Source: Candidatus Levybacteria bacterium RIFCSPHIGHO2_01_FULL_36_15b
GTDB lineage: Bacteria; Patescibacteria; Microgenomatia; Levybacterales; UBA12049
NCBI GenBank assembly: GCA_001782045.1
Contig: MFNK01000002.1
Coordinates: 1-48,228, forward strand
Length of the DNA: 48,228 nt
Direction: 5' to 3'
The notes under the pieces were generated by a model. The model was not told the origin of the DNA and made no database searches. It was given only the letters and a program-made list of their open reading frames with translations. The translations under genes and the position numbers were made by a program. Positions 8,341 through 17,032 of this stretch are shown here, piece by piece. How positions within the stretch are numbered: position 1 is the first letter of the stretch; each line of letters opens with the position of its first letter.

Positions 8341-9661
8341 CAATTCTTTCCATATCACGCGGAAATATACTTGCTTCGCGTACATTGGAAAGTTCTAAAA
8401 TTTGCATTGTCATTCTTTCTGCTCCTAAGGCAAATCCACCTTCCGGAGGTACGCCATATTGAAACGCTTCTAAAAATAACTTAATTTTATTTGGATCCAA
8501 TTTCCAATCTTTAACCTGCTTAGTTAACTGATCATAATCATTTACTCTACGTCCTCCTGAAAGCCACTCTAAGCCTTTACAAAGCAGATCCATTCCTTCA
8601 TTAACTTCCGGATTTTCAGGATTGGGGTAAACATAAAACGGCTTGTGCTTAGTAGGATAGCCGTAAATAAACACAAAATCGGAACCTGTTTCTTTTTTGA
8701 TTATTTCGCAAATTTCTCTTTCATCTTCAGGATTTAAATCTTTTTCTTCTCGTACATCCCTGCCTGAGTTTTTAAATATCTTTTCTTGAGCTTCTTTTAG
8801 GCTTAAATACGGGGTTTTATCAATCATTTTAGGCAATTCTACTTTGTACATTTTAAGCTCTTTTGCACAAGTATCTTCAACTCTTTTTAAAATACTTCTT
8901 ACTACTTGTTCTGCCATATCTTTAACATCAAGCCATGAATCAATAAATGCCATTTCAGCATCTAATGAAACTACTTCTGTTAAATGTCTCGTGGTAACAG
9001 AGGGCTCGGCTCTAAAAATTTTATTCACGGAGAAAACTCGTTCAAAAGCGGACATTACAATTTGTTTATAAAGCTGAGGACTCTGAGAAAGGTATGCTTT
9101 GTGTCCAAAGTAGTTTACCTCAAAAACAGCTGCTCCGCCTTCGGCCACTGCCGGCGCAATAGCGGGAGCCTGAAACTCTACAAAACCCTGGGTTTTAAGA
9201 TAGTTTCTAAACTCGTCGATAATTGCCGCTTGTACCTTAAAAATTGCAGCAATTTTAGGATGTCTTAGCGTAATTCCCCTATGGTCTAATAAAGTTGGGA
9301 GCTCCAGTTTTAAATCATCGCTGCCCATATCAAAAGGAAGGGTTGCGGCTTTTGCTAATATCTTAATTTCTGTTGCCTCAAGCTCAAATCCGCCACTTTC
9401 TAAATCTTTATTTACCGATTTTCCCGGGCGCTGGTTCACTTGTCCCTTAATTGAAACTGCGTATTCTACTCCTAGTTCTTGGGCAACTTTGTATGCAGAT
9501 TCCGAAACTTGAGGATTGACTACAACCTGAATAATTCCGCTTCGATCTCGTATGTCTAAAAAAATAAGCTTTCCGTGATCTCTTCTAATTCTTACCCAAC
9601 CCATAACCGTAGCTTGTTTACCGACGAAATCTTTTACATCCGAAACTAAAATTCTACTCAT
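8309..9661 (-). CDS. aspS: aspartyl-tRNA synthetase, archaeal-type (likely non-discriminating)
   Basis: The 450-aa class II synthetase has an N-terminal OB-fold anticodon domain (residues ~1-105), the segment AEGGAAVFEVNYFGHKAYL followed by QSPQLYKQ, motif 2 (FRAEPSVTTRHLTEVVSLDAEM) and motif 3 (FALGAERMTMQILEL, then REASIFPRD). It lacks the ~120-residue GAD insertion of the usual bacterial AspRS, and its wording matches the archaeal/eukaryotic subgroup. Such enzymes often charge both tRNA-Asp and tRNA-Asn and depend on GatCAB amidation; that is inference. The -10 box lies 8 nt before the start codon. Confidence 0.88.
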   Translation of the reverse strand: MSRILVSDVKDFVGKQATVMGWVRIRRDHGKLIFLDIRDRSGIIQVVVNPQVSESAYKVAQELGVEYAVSIKGQVNQRPGKSVNKDLESGGFELEATEIKILAKAATLPFDMGSDDLKLELPTLLDHRGITLRHPKIAAIFKVQAAIIDEFRNYLKTQGFVEFQAPAIAPAVAEGGAAVFEVNYFGHKAYLSQSPQLYKQIVMSAFERVFSVNKIFRAEPSVTTRHLTEVVSLDAEMAFIDSWLDVKDMAEQVVRSILKRVEDTCAKELKMYKVELPKMIDKTPYLSLKEAQEKIFKNSGRDVREEKDLNPEDEREICEIIKKETGSDFVFIYGYPTKHKPFYVYPNPENPEVNEGMDLLCKGLEWLSGGRRVNDYDQLTKQVKDWKLDPNKIKLFLEAFQYGVPPEGGFALGAERMTMQILELSNVREASIFPRDMERIDERLSTQKKS

Positions 9662-9669
9662 TTAATCTG

Positions 9670-9721
9670 ATAATACCATTCTATCTGCCTACTTGACAAG
9701 CTATTTTAGCAGTGATACGAT
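9670..9721. promoter_or_regulatory. divergent promoters sharing a -35 region (aspS / 9820 gene)
   Basis: Minus strand: TTGTCA (9694-9699), 18 nt, TATTAT (9670-9675), with TG one base before the -10 (extended -10). Plus strand: TTGACA (9693-9698), 17 nt, TACGAT (9716-9721). The two -35 hexamers overlap almost completely on opposite strands, so transcription in the two directions may compete. Confidence 0.5.
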
Positions 9722-9819
9722 TTGATGTGGATAAAATACTTATGAAATTATTTGAAATTATAGATTGACTTCCCAATGAAGCCATTTCTGTGCTTCAAAA
9801 AGGAAGTTTTTTGTTGTTT

Positions 9820-10161
9820 ATGGTAGAAAATATTGAACTTAGGATAACAAGTAAATCGATGAAAAGATGTGATATTGGATCCACTAGAGATCTTACTGAA
9901 GGATTAAGATTGGAAGGGTATGAATACAGCCATAGAAATGATTTTTTGGAAAAGGTTGTGCCTTTAAAGGACAGTGGAATAAGAATAAACTTTTCAAGCT
10001 TAGCCTCAAATTCAGATCTTTTGCCTTCCGAGTTAAGAGAGGCTATTGAAACTGCTAATAATTCTAACTATCTTTCTCGAAATGAACCAGTAGAAGATGA
10101 CAATACTGATCGTGTTAGAAGTGGAGTTAGATTAGAACCCGTTTTTGCTAGGCACCGCTAG
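9820..10161 (+). CDS. hypothetical protein
   Basis: The product is about 113 aa from the ATG at 9820, soluble and charged, with no signal peptide, membrane segment or recognised motif; the tail is acidic and then arginine-rich. The start is uncertain: an AAAGGAAG site at 9800-9807 would suit TTG codons at 9811 or 9814 at least as well. The 3' end overlaps the convergent recJ end by 4 nt. A promoter ~100 nt upstream supports expression. Confidence 0.5.
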   Translation: MVENIELRITSKSMKRCDIGSTRDLTEGLRLEGYEYSHRNDFLEKVVPLKDSGIRINFSSLASNSDLLPSELREAIETANNSNYLSRNEPVEDDNTDRVRSGVRLEPVFARHR

Positions 10162-11828
10162 TTTTTCTTTATATCCTTAATTTTAAGCTGGAGTTTTTTA
10201 TTTCCATTCCACTCATTAAGCGACAACGTATATGCAACCGAAACCTTATCGCCAATTACAAGTGAATTTTTTTCTCCAATACCAAACGCGATGGATTCAA
10301 AATATTTACCCTTTTCTGATTTAAGTCCGAGTCTAAGATGTTTTCCATCTTTTCCTACTGTTTTTATATCGGCAACATTCAAATTTTCTGTCAGAAACAA
10401 GGGTTCTGGATTTGCCATGCCAAAAGGAGATAGTTTTTGTATTGCAGAATATAGATCTAAACTAATAAGGTCTTCCGGCAAATTTAAATCTATGTTTAAT
10501 TTTCTTTCTAAATGGTCTTTATTAAGAAGCTTGGAAGCCTTTTTATACAAAAATTTTTCAAGCTCTTCCAGTTTTTTTGTTTCTACAGTAAAACCAGCCG
10601 CCATAGGATGCCCGCCTACATCAACTAACAAATCCGAGGCTTCTCTTAGAAATTCTACAATATTAAAACCAAAAACACTTCGAGCGGAAGCTTTGCTATA
10701 AACCTTACCCTTTGAAATAACAATTGATGGTAAATAATATTCTTCTACAAGTCTTCCGGCTACTAAGCCTATTATTCCTTCCTGATAAGATTTATCTGCA
10801 ATAAAAATTAGATTATTAAGCAAATTTTTTTTTGCTCCGTGTAAAGCGTGATTTAGAGTATCAATTGTAAGTTCTTGTCTTTGTAAATTGGTTTTTCCTA
10901 ATGAATTAGCAAGAATTTTTGCTCTTTCATTATTACGGGTACATATTAGCCTTAGGCTATCCATTGCACTTCCAATTCTACCCATCGCATTGAGCCTTGG
11001 AGCAATAATATGTCCTATTTCATACACACCAATGTTTTCTTTTTCGATACGGGATTCCCTAAATAGCTCTAAAAGTCCGGGACGTTTTGTTTTTTGCAAG
11101 GCCTGCAGTCCGTAATAAACAAAAATTCTATTTCCTTGCCTAAGAGGAACTAAATCCGCAATTGTTGCTAAAGCCACAAGCTCCAAATGGTTATCATAAG
11201 ATTTGAGATTTGATTTTTTATCTTTCATTTCCTGTGAGAGCATGTATGCAACCCCTGCCCCGCAAAGCAAAGTTGTATGAACAATTGTATATGCCTTAGG
11301 AAGCTTAAGGTTTTCAGGTCTTACATGATGATCTGTAACAATGACATCTACTCCCTTTTTGTTAGCATAGTCAACCGCCTCGCTTGCAACAATCCCGTTA
11401 TCCACTGTTATTATTAATTTCAAATCCGGATCTTGCGAAAGTACTTTATTTATACCCTTAACACTTAATCCATAACCTTCTTCGAACCTTGAGGGAATAT
11501 ATGGAAGACAGTTTGCTTTTAAACTACTTAATGTTTCCCAGAGAATAGCGCTTCCGCAAATTCCATCAACGTCATAATCGCCAAAAACTATAATTTTTTC
11601 TTTATTTTTAATAGCTTCTTTTATTCTTTCTATCGCTTTTTTGAGATTATTCTTATCAATTCTTACTGAGTCTAATGTTACTTGCCTAAAATTAGGATTT
11701 AGAAAACTTTCTTTCTCTTTTTTCGTTTTAATATTACGGTTTTCAAGAAGTATACTGACTATCTCTTCATCTTTGAGGCTTAAACTCTTATTCTGATAAA
11801 GCAAGTTCCATTTTTTCATTTCACTCAA
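10158..11828 (-). CDS. recJ: single-stranded-DNA-specific exonuclease RecJ
   Basis: The 556-aa enzyme degrades single-stranded DNA 5'-3' in recombination and mismatch repair. The DHH phosphoesterase motifs are visible: VFGDYDVDGICG (near residue 80), VDNG, and VTDHH (near residue 165). The DHHA1 part has GHPMAAGF near residue 405, and a C-terminal OB-type domain follows. Length fits the family. It overlaps the MazG-like gene by 8 nt and must share its promoter. Confidence 0.92.
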   Translation of the reverse strand: MSEMKKWNLLYQNKSLSLKDEEIVSILLENRNIKTKKEKESFLNPNFRQVTLDSVRIDKNNLKKAIERIKEAIKNKEKIIVFGDYDVDGICGSAILWETLSSLKANCLPYIPSRFEEGYGLSVKGINKVLSQDPDLKLIITVDNGIVASEAVDYANKKGVDVIVTDHHVRPENLKLPKAYTIVHTTLLCGAGVAYMLSQEMKDKKSNLKSYDNHLELVALATIADLVPLRQGNRIFVYYGLQALQKTKRPGLLELFRESRIEKENIGVYEIGHIIAPRLNAMGRIGSAMDSLRLICTRNNERAKILANSLGKTNLQRQELTIDTLNHALHGAKKNLLNNLIFIADKSYQEGIIGLVAGRLVEEYYLPSIVISKGKVYSKASARSVFGFNIVEFLREASDLLVDVGGHPMAAGFTVETKKLEELEKFLYKKASKLLNKDHLERKLNIDLNLPEDLISLDLYSAIQKLSPFGMANPEPLFLTENLNVADIKTVGKDGKHLRLGLKSEKGKYFESIAFGIGEKNSLVIGDKVSVAYTLSLNEWNGNKKLQLKIKDIKKN

Positions 11829-12129
11829 CGCGCTCGAGGATTATTCTTTTTGAAAAAGAACCTCTTTTATTAGCCTTTTTCCTTTTCAGTTTATTCAACT
11901 CACCCAAGCTTACGCCTTTTAGATAACCGATCGCCTCAACAACTTCCATAATATCTACTAATTCTTCTAAATCTCCGCTTGATTTATATTCATTAACTTC
12001 TTCGGTTAATTTATCAACTAGAGCATTTTCAAATTCTTTTTCTGAAGCAACATGAGTAATTGGTTTTTTATTATCTCCGGTGATTATTTCAGGTATCCTA
12101 TTCCTGACTAATTTGTTATATTCCTTCAT
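11821..12129 (-). CDS. MazG-like / phosphoribosyl-ATP pyrophosphohydrolase-like protein
   Basis: The 102-aa protein begins KLVRNRIPEII and continues with KLTEEVNEYKSSG and EELVDIMEVVEAI, which matches the all-alpha NTP pyrophosphatase superfamily (EExxE...ExxD metal-binding helices). Stand-alone members of this size are usually treated as nucleotide house-cleaning enzymes; a histidine-pathway role is unlikely with no his genes nearby. It is first in an operon with recJ. Exact substrate unknown. Confidence 0.7.
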   Translation of the reverse strand: MKEYNKLVRNRIPEIITGDNKKPITHVASEKEFENALVDKLTEEVNEYKSSGDLEELVDIMEVVEAIGYLKGVSLGELNKLKRKKANKRGSFSKRIILERVE

Positions 12130-12134
12130 TAATG

Positions 12135-12171
12135 TTTGCTATACTATAGCAAAGTAAACATTAGGCAACAA
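12135..12171 (-). promoter_or_regulatory. promoter containing a 19-bp palindrome (MazG-like/recJ operon and cca)
   Basis: TTTGCTATACTATAGCAAA (12135-12153) is a perfect palindrome about one central base. On the minus strand it contains TATAGT (12143-12148), 17 nt from TTGTTG (12166-12171). On the plus strand TATACT (12140-12145) could serve cca, but no clear -35 is seen. The palindrome may be an operator or simply two back-to-back -10 boxes. Confidence 0.5.
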
Positions 12172-12174
12172 GTT

Positions 12175-13530
12175 ATGTTAAAAAATATTCCTAAAGAAGT
12201 TATTGATATCTATCAAAAACTTGAGAATGCAAAATTTGAAGTATATTTTGTGGGAGGAAGTGTAAGAAGTATACTTCTAAATACATATGTTAAGGACTGG
12301 GACCTAACAACCAATGCGAAACCTGAAGAAGTTTTAAAAGTTTTTCCAAATGGTTTCTATGATAACGAATTTGGCACAGTTGGAATTCCATATGAACTTG
12401 ATGGAGAAAAAAAAGTTGCAGAAATTACAACTTATAGGAAAGAATTAAGTTTTTCCCCTACACACAAACCGGAAAGGGTTGAATGGGGAAAAACAATAGA
12501 AGATGATCTTTCAAGACGCGACTTCACAATTAACGCAATCGCATTAAGAATTTCTGATAAAAATTTTAAGCTTATTGATCCTTTCGGCGGAGAAAATGAT
12601 TTAAAAGACAAAAGGATTGCAGCGGTGGGAGATGCAAATCTAAGGTTTAAAGAAGATGCGCTAAGGTTAATGCGAGCTATTAGAATCGCAACTGAATTAC
12701 AATTTAAAATTGAAGAAAATACGTGGGAAAGTATAAAAGAGGATGCAAAGCTTTTAGAGCACATTTCAAAAGAAAGAATACAAATAGAACTTTTAAGAAT
12801 TTTAAAGAGTGAATTTGCATACGATGGAGTTATGCTTTTATATAAAAGCGGACTCTTAAAATATATAATTCCCGAGCTTTTGGATGGAGTTGGAATTTCA
12901 CAAGCAAGACCCGGCAGGCACCATACGGAAGATGTATTTACCCATAATATATTGTCTTTAAAGTTTTGTCCCTCGACAAACCCCATTGTTAAATTTGCTG
13001 CTCTGGTACACGATGTTGGTAAACCTTCAGTTGTAGGAAAAGATAAAAATGGACTGGTAGTCTTTTACAATCACGAAGTCGCAGGGGCTAAAATTGTAGC
13101 AGAAATTTGTGACAGATTAAAATTTTCAAAAAAAGACAAGGATAAGGTGGTGACTCTTGTGCGATGGCATATGTTTAGTGTAAATGAAAATCTAACAGAT
13201 GCCGGCATAAGACGATTTATAAGAAAAATAGGAATTGAAAATGTAAAGGACATGATGGACCTAAGAATTGGAGATAGACTTGGCGGCGGAACGCAAACCG
13301 CAGAAAGCTGGAGATTAAAAAAATTTAAAGAAAGAGTTGCCGGTGAACTTGCTCCTAAACCATTCTCTATAAATGAGCTGGCTGTAGATGGAAATGATGT
13401 GATAAGAATTTTGGGCATTAAGCCGGGTCCAAGGGTAGGAAAAGTCTTGCATTTGCTTTTTGAAGAAGTAGATGAAAATTTGGAACTAAATAAAAAAGAA
13501 TATTTGGAAAAAAGAATTAAAGAGCTATAA
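12175..13530 (+). CDS. cca: tRNA nucleotidyltransferase (CCA-adding) with HD domain
   Basis: The 451-aa enzyme completes the 3'-CCA end of tRNAs. The class II nucleotidyltransferase head shows GGSVRSILL and the metal-binding DWDLTT, followed by RRDFTINAIAL and the RNA-binding head segment RLMRAIRIATEL. A C-terminal HD domain carries AALVHDVGKP. The ATG at 12175 was preferred over 12136, because the earlier codon lies inside the palindromic promoter. yqeY follows after 7 nt. It could instead be a poly(A) polymerase paralogue, but the combination is typical of CCA enzymes. Confidence 0.87.
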   Translation: MLKNIPKEVIDIYQKLENAKFEVYFVGGSVRSILLNTYVKDWDLTTNAKPEEVLKVFPNGFYDNEFGTVGIPYELDGEKKVAEITTYRKELSFSPTHKPERVEWGKTIEDDLSRRDFTINAIALRISDKNFKLIDPFGGENDLKDKRIAAVGDANLRFKEDALRLMRAIRIATELQFKIEENTWESIKEDAKLLEHISKERIQIELLRILKSEFAYDGVMLLYKSGLLKYIIPELLDGVGISQARPGRHHTEDVFTHNILSLKFCPSTNPIVKFAALVHDVGKPSVVGKDKNGLVVFYNHEVAGAKIVAEICDRLKFSKKDKDKVVTLVRWHMFSVNENLTDAGIRRFIRKIGIENVKDMMDLRIGDRLGGGTQTAESWRLKKFKERVAGELAPKPFSINELAVDGNDVIRILGIKPGPRVGKVLHLLFEEVDENLELNKKEYLEKRIKEL

Positions 13531-13537
13531 TTAAGCT

Positions 13538-13990
13538 ATGACAAAACAAGATCTACAAAACAAACTTAAAGACTCGATGCTTGCTAAAGATGAATTAAAG
13601 ACATCGGTATTGCGGATACTTCTTTCTGCTATTAATTATTACGAAATTCAAAAAGGTGGAGCAGGATACAGTGCAACAGATGAGGATGTATTAAGCGTAA
13701 TTGGTTCCCAGGCAAAACAGAGAAGGGATTCTATTGCTGAATTTGAAAAAGCACAAAGATTGGAGTTAGCAGAAAAAGAAAAAAAAGAACTGGAAATTTT
13801 ACAAGAATATTTACCTGAGCAAATGGGAGAAGATGAGGTGATAAGGATTATTGAACAAACAATTAGTGAAACCCGAGCAAGTTCAATTACAGATATGGGA
13901 AAGGTAATGGGAGCTCTTGGTCCCAAACTTAAAGGCAAAGCAGATATGGGAATGGTAAGCCAAATAGTAAGAGAAAAGCTGAATAGTTAA
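13538..13990 (+). CDS. yqeY: GatB/YqeY-domain protein
   Basis: The 150-aa protein has the YqeY pattern: N-terminal helices (DSMLAKDELKTSVLRILLSAI), a charged middle helix (QRRDSIAEFEKAQRLELAEKEKKELEILQEYLP), and the C-terminal GKVMGALGPKLKGKADMGMVSQIV. It resembles the tail domain of GatB, which binds tRNA; the stand-alone protein is assumed to bind tRNA but its role is unknown. It directly follows cca, another tRNA-related gene. Confidence 0.87.
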   Translation: MTKQDLQNKLKDSMLAKDELKTSVLRILLSAINYYEIQKGGAGYSATDEDVLSVIGSQAKQRRDSIAEFEKAQRLELAEKEKKELEILQEYLPEQMGEDEVIRIIEQTISETRASSITDMGKVMGALGPKLKGKADMGMVSQIVREKLNS

Positions 13991-13998
13991 AATTTGCT

Positions 13999-14214
13999 TT
14001 AGATAAGTATTCCGGTTACCTTTGGGCATGTAGCTTTTTTAAAACGCTCTACGGTTTTATTGTTGCTCGCAATTGTTTTTAAACCTGCTCCTCGCTCAGC
14101 TAGTCCAATGTCAAACAACTCGCACCTCTCACAAGTTAAAACTGACATTACAAAGTCCGGACTTTTATTAATTTTTTGATCTACCCTAACCTCACATTCT
14201 GCAGAATTTGGCAT
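13999..14214 (-). CDS. small four-cysteine protein, possible zinc ribbon
   Basis: This 71-aa protein has cysteines at 7, 28, 31 and 63, including a CERC knuckle, so a small metal-binding fold is possible. A strong Shine-Dalgarno site (AAGGAG) sits about 8 nt before the ATG, and the gene begins 1 nt after the secF stop, so it is translated as the last gene of the secDF operon. No family was recognised. Confidence 0.65.
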   Translation of the reverse strand: MPNSAECEVRVDQKINKSPDFVMSVLTCERCELFDIGLAERGAGLKTIASNNKTVERFKKATCPKVTGILI

Positions 14215-14215
14215 T

Positions 14216-15115
14216 TTATGATCTCCTTTTTGAAATTATTTCTTGCCAAACAACCAACAAGGGAGCTGCGTTGAAAATCGAGGAATAAGTACCACTAATT
14301 ATTCCGATTAATAAAGCGACTACAAACCATCGTATTGTTTCTCCTCCGAAAATAAGAAGAGATGATAAAACTAAAACTACAGTAAGCGAGGTGTTAACCG
14401 ATCTGTCTAATGTTTGCAGGATTGAATCATTTACTGTATTCGCAAAATGTTCTCCGCCCTGCCGTTTGAGATTTTCCCTAATCCTATCAAAAACAACGAT
14501 GGTATCATGAACTGAAAATCCAATAACAGTTAAAACTGCAGTTACAAAAAGACTATCAATTTCTACTCCTAAAAAATGACCAAAAATGGAAAAAACTCCA
14601 AGCAGCAGTAAAACATCATGTATAAGCGCGATAATTGCGGCTATTCCGAATCTAATGCTGCTTGCGGGTTTTGGAACCTGTCTAAAGGAATAAGTTATGT
14701 ACAAAACTATTAAAAAGGACGCGATAATTATTGCCTTAATCGCGTTTAGAGTAATTTCATTACCAATCGTTGGTCCAATGGTTTCAAATTCTAATTGCTT
14801 AAAATCTGAAAATTCACTTTTTAGCTTACTTTGCAATTGCAAATCTTCTTTTTGATCCAGAGGCTGGGTTCTTACAAATACATTTTTTTCTGATTTTTCA
14901 ATTGTAGAGACTTTTATTTTGCTTTCTTCAAAAACATTTCTTATTTTTATAATTTGGTCGTTGGTAGCGTTTTTTGAAAATGCGAAAGTAAGCCTTGACC
15001 CACCTGTAAATTCAATTGATAAATTTAAACCATACAGAAATAACGAAACAATTCCAGGAATAATTAAAATTGCCGAAATTACAAAAAATAAATATTTTTT
15101 ACCAATTAGATTCAT
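14216..15115 (-). CDS. secF: protein translocase subunit SecF
   Basis: The 299-aa membrane protein works with SecD to use the proton gradient for late steps of protein export. It has a first membrane segment, a ~100-residue outer loop beginning IEFTGGSRLTF (the SecF TGG signature), and five further membrane segments including GFSVHDTIVVFDRIREN, the conserved TM4-loop region. It overlaps secD by 4 nt (ATGA type), so translation is coupled. Confidence 0.94.
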   Translation of the reverse strand: MNLIGKKYLFFVISAILIIPGIVSLFLYGLNLSIEFTGGSRLTFAFSKNATNDQIIKIRNVFEESKIKVSTIEKSEKNVFVRTQPLDQKEDLQLQSKLKSEFSDFKQLEFETIGPTIGNEITLNAIKAIIIASFLIVLYITYSFRQVPKPASSIRFGIAAIIALIHDVLLLLGVFSIFGHFLGVEIDSLFVTAVLTVIGFSVHDTIVVFDRIRENLKRQGGEHFANTVNDSILQTLDRSVNTSLTVVLVLSSLLIFGGETIRWFVVALLIGIISGTYSSIFNAAPLLVVWQEIISKRRS

Positions 15116-16407
15116 TTATAAAAATACCTCAAAAGAGTTCTTGTAATAACTATTGCTGAAAACATTGATACTAATACTCCGAGTGCTAAAATTAACGCAA
15201 ATCCCTTAACTATTCCTGTTCCAAACTGGTATAACACAAAACTTGTAATTAATGTTGAAATATTTGAATCCCTAATAGACGTCCAAGCTCTTGAAAAACC
15301 AAGCTCTATGGCAACTGCTTTATCTTTCCCTCCTCTTAATTCCTCTTTCATCCTTTCAAATATCAAAATATTTGCATCAACTGCCATTCCAATAGATAAA
15401 ATAAAGCCTGCAATACCAGAAAGCGTAAGCGTAATTCCGTAAGGAGTAAGTGAGCTTAGTTTAAAAATTGCTAATACAAATAAAGTATAAAGAACCAAGG
15501 CAAGAGAGGCAAAAACCCCGAGCCTGCCATATAAACCTATCATAAAGACAACAATAATTATAAAGCCCAGTACTCCTGCAAAAAGACTTTTAGCAAGCGA
15601 AGCAGATCCTAAGGTGGGTTCGATAACATTTGTTGAAAGAACATTAAGAGAAACTGGTAAGGCGCCTGCATTAAGCTGAGTACTAAGTCGCTTAGCGGTT
15701 TCTGTAGTAAAATTGCCAGTTATAACCGCATCTCCCGTAAGAATAGCTTGATTTACAACAGGATTTTCAATTAACTGATTGTCAAGAACAATTGCAACTT
15801 GCTTTCCAATATTCCTTGATGTTATGTCCGCAAATTTTTTTGCACCCTCACTGGTAAATTGTAGCTGCACTTGAGGTTTTCCGGTATTTGTATCAAAAGA
15901 TACACTGGTTTGCTTAATATCAGCACCACTTAAGTTTGTTTTGATAAAACCGGCCCCTGTTGCGGAATTTGTAGCGATATTAGCAGAAGAGCTTGCCTCC
16001 TCCCAAAAAGTAAGTTGCGCAGTGGTTCCTATTAGATTTCGAACCTGATTTATGTCCGTAAGGCCTGGAAGCTCTACGATTATTCGGAAGTCTTCGTTAA
16101 CAATCGATGTTTGAATTACGGGCTCTGATACTCCGAAAAGATTAACTCTCTTCTCAATTACGAGCTTTGAACTGTCCAAAGCAGAGACACGCTGCGGCGA
16201 AGCTATGTCTTTCATATCTGCTTTTAAAATAAGGCTGGTTCCTCCCTCCAGGTCTAGTCCTTTCCGAAAAGTTAATTCTTTTTGTAAATTTAGCTTTTGG
16301 AAAATAATATTGGGGTCAAACTGTCCTATTTTAGGAAAGTTAATAAATAAAGATAAAATCGCAAGAAAAATTATGAGGGCGAGCAGTCTTCGCGGGTTTT
16401 TTTTCAT
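15112..16407 (-). CDS. secD: protein translocase subunit SecD
   Basis: The 431-aa membrane protein shows the SecD start (one membrane segment, then LTFRKGLDLEGGTSLILKAD), the long periplasmic-type P1 region with VNLFGVSEPVIQ and LPGLTD, and the C-terminal bundle with SGIAGFILSIGMAVDANILIFERMKEE. Length is on the short side for bacterial SecD. It overlaps the HTH-nucleotidyltransferase gene upstream and secF downstream by 4 nt each. Confidence 0.94.
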   Translation of the reverse strand: MKKNPRRLLALIIFLAILSLFINFPKIGQFDPNIIFQKLNLQKELTFRKGLDLEGGTSLILKADMKDIASPQRVSALDSSKLVIEKRVNLFGVSEPVIQTSIVNEDFRIIVELPGLTDINQVRNLIGTTAQLTFWEEASSSANIATNSATGAGFIKTNLSGADIKQTSVSFDTNTGKPQVQLQFTSEGAKKFADITSRNIGKQVAIVLDNQLIENPVVNQAILTGDAVITGNFTTETAKRLSTQLNAGALPVSLNVLSTNVIEPTLGSASLAKSLFAGVLGFIIIVVFMIGLYGRLGVFASLALVLYTLFVLAIFKLSSLTPYGITLTLSGIAGFILSIGMAVDANILIFERMKEELRGGKDKAVAIELGFSRAWTSIRDSNISTLITSFVLYQFGTGIVKGFALILALGVLVSMFSAIVITRTLLRYFYK

Positions 16408-16979
16408 GTAAGCATGGTCTCTTCATCTCCAAGGAGCATAACTCGGGATGCTGAAAGAATTGATAAAATAAACGGATCTCTTTTTTTCTTTCTAAAATTA
16501 AACTCCTCTTCGGTCATCACGGTATAATTTATTTCGGTTGCTAGTCTTTTTTCTTCTTCTCTTACTAAAAGTGCCAATTCCGGAAGCACAACCGTACCAA
16601 CAAGAAGTAGGTCTACTTCGTCTGCCTTTTCTTTAATTCTTCGCAAGAACTTACCCGAAAACATTGCGTATTTTATTTTGCCGAGCTTTACTCTGTTTTT
16701 AAGTATATCTCCTCCCAAACCCATATTTTTAGAGCCTATTCTAAGTAAGTCAAAATAAAAAGGATAATTTTTTGATAAGGAATAATAAACTCTATTTGCT
16801 CTTGGCTCTCTGTTTAAAATTCCCTTATTTTCTAAAAATGCAAGCTCTCTTCTTACAGCATTAATTTCATCTCCTGTCCTTCTTACCAATTCCCTAACAT
16901 GAAACATGTCATTGGGATTGGATAAAAATACAGAAAGGAGCTTAACCCGTGACTTAGATGTAATTAAATCTGAAAACAT
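16404..16979 (-). CDS. winged-helix / nucleotidyltransferase-like protein
   Basis: Residues 1-65 of this 191-aa protein form an ArsR-like winged helix (SKSRVKLLSVFL, then HVRELVRRTGDEINAVRRELAFLENKGIL). Residues ~105-190 look like a minimal nucleotidyltransferase domain (DEVDLLLVGTV, then INYTVMTEEEF), but the usual GSxxxGxxxxxSDxD catalytic motif is not clear, so activity is doubtful. Such fusions are known in archaea and some bacteria as putative regulators. It is the first gene of the secDF operon. Confidence 0.65.
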   Translation of the reverse strand: MFSDLITSKSRVKLLSVFLSNPNDMFHVRELVRRTGDEINAVRRELAFLENKGILNREPRANRVYYSLSKNYPFYFDLLRIGSKNMGLGGDILKNRVKLGKIKYAMFSGKFLRRIKEKADEVDLLLVGTVVLPELALLVREEEKRLATEINYTVMTEEEFNFRKKKRDPFILSILSASRVMLLGDEETMLT

Positions 16980-17032
16980 AATTTATTCAAATGAAGTGAG
17001 TAATTTTTATCATAAAGATGGGGGAATTGCAA

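Noticed and set aside
10291..10701. A 136-codon open frame antisense to recJ
   Set aside because: It is serine/phenylalanine-rich shadow coding inside recJ without its own ribosome site or motif.
12432..12986. A 184-codon open frame antisense to cca
   Set aside because: It lies entirely within the strongly supported cca gene, has no family wording, and is a by-product of codon bias.
13999..14214. Doubt about the 71-aa frame after secF being chance
   Set aside because: The doubt was dropped because an AAGGAG site, near-contact with the secF stop and four cysteines support a real gene.
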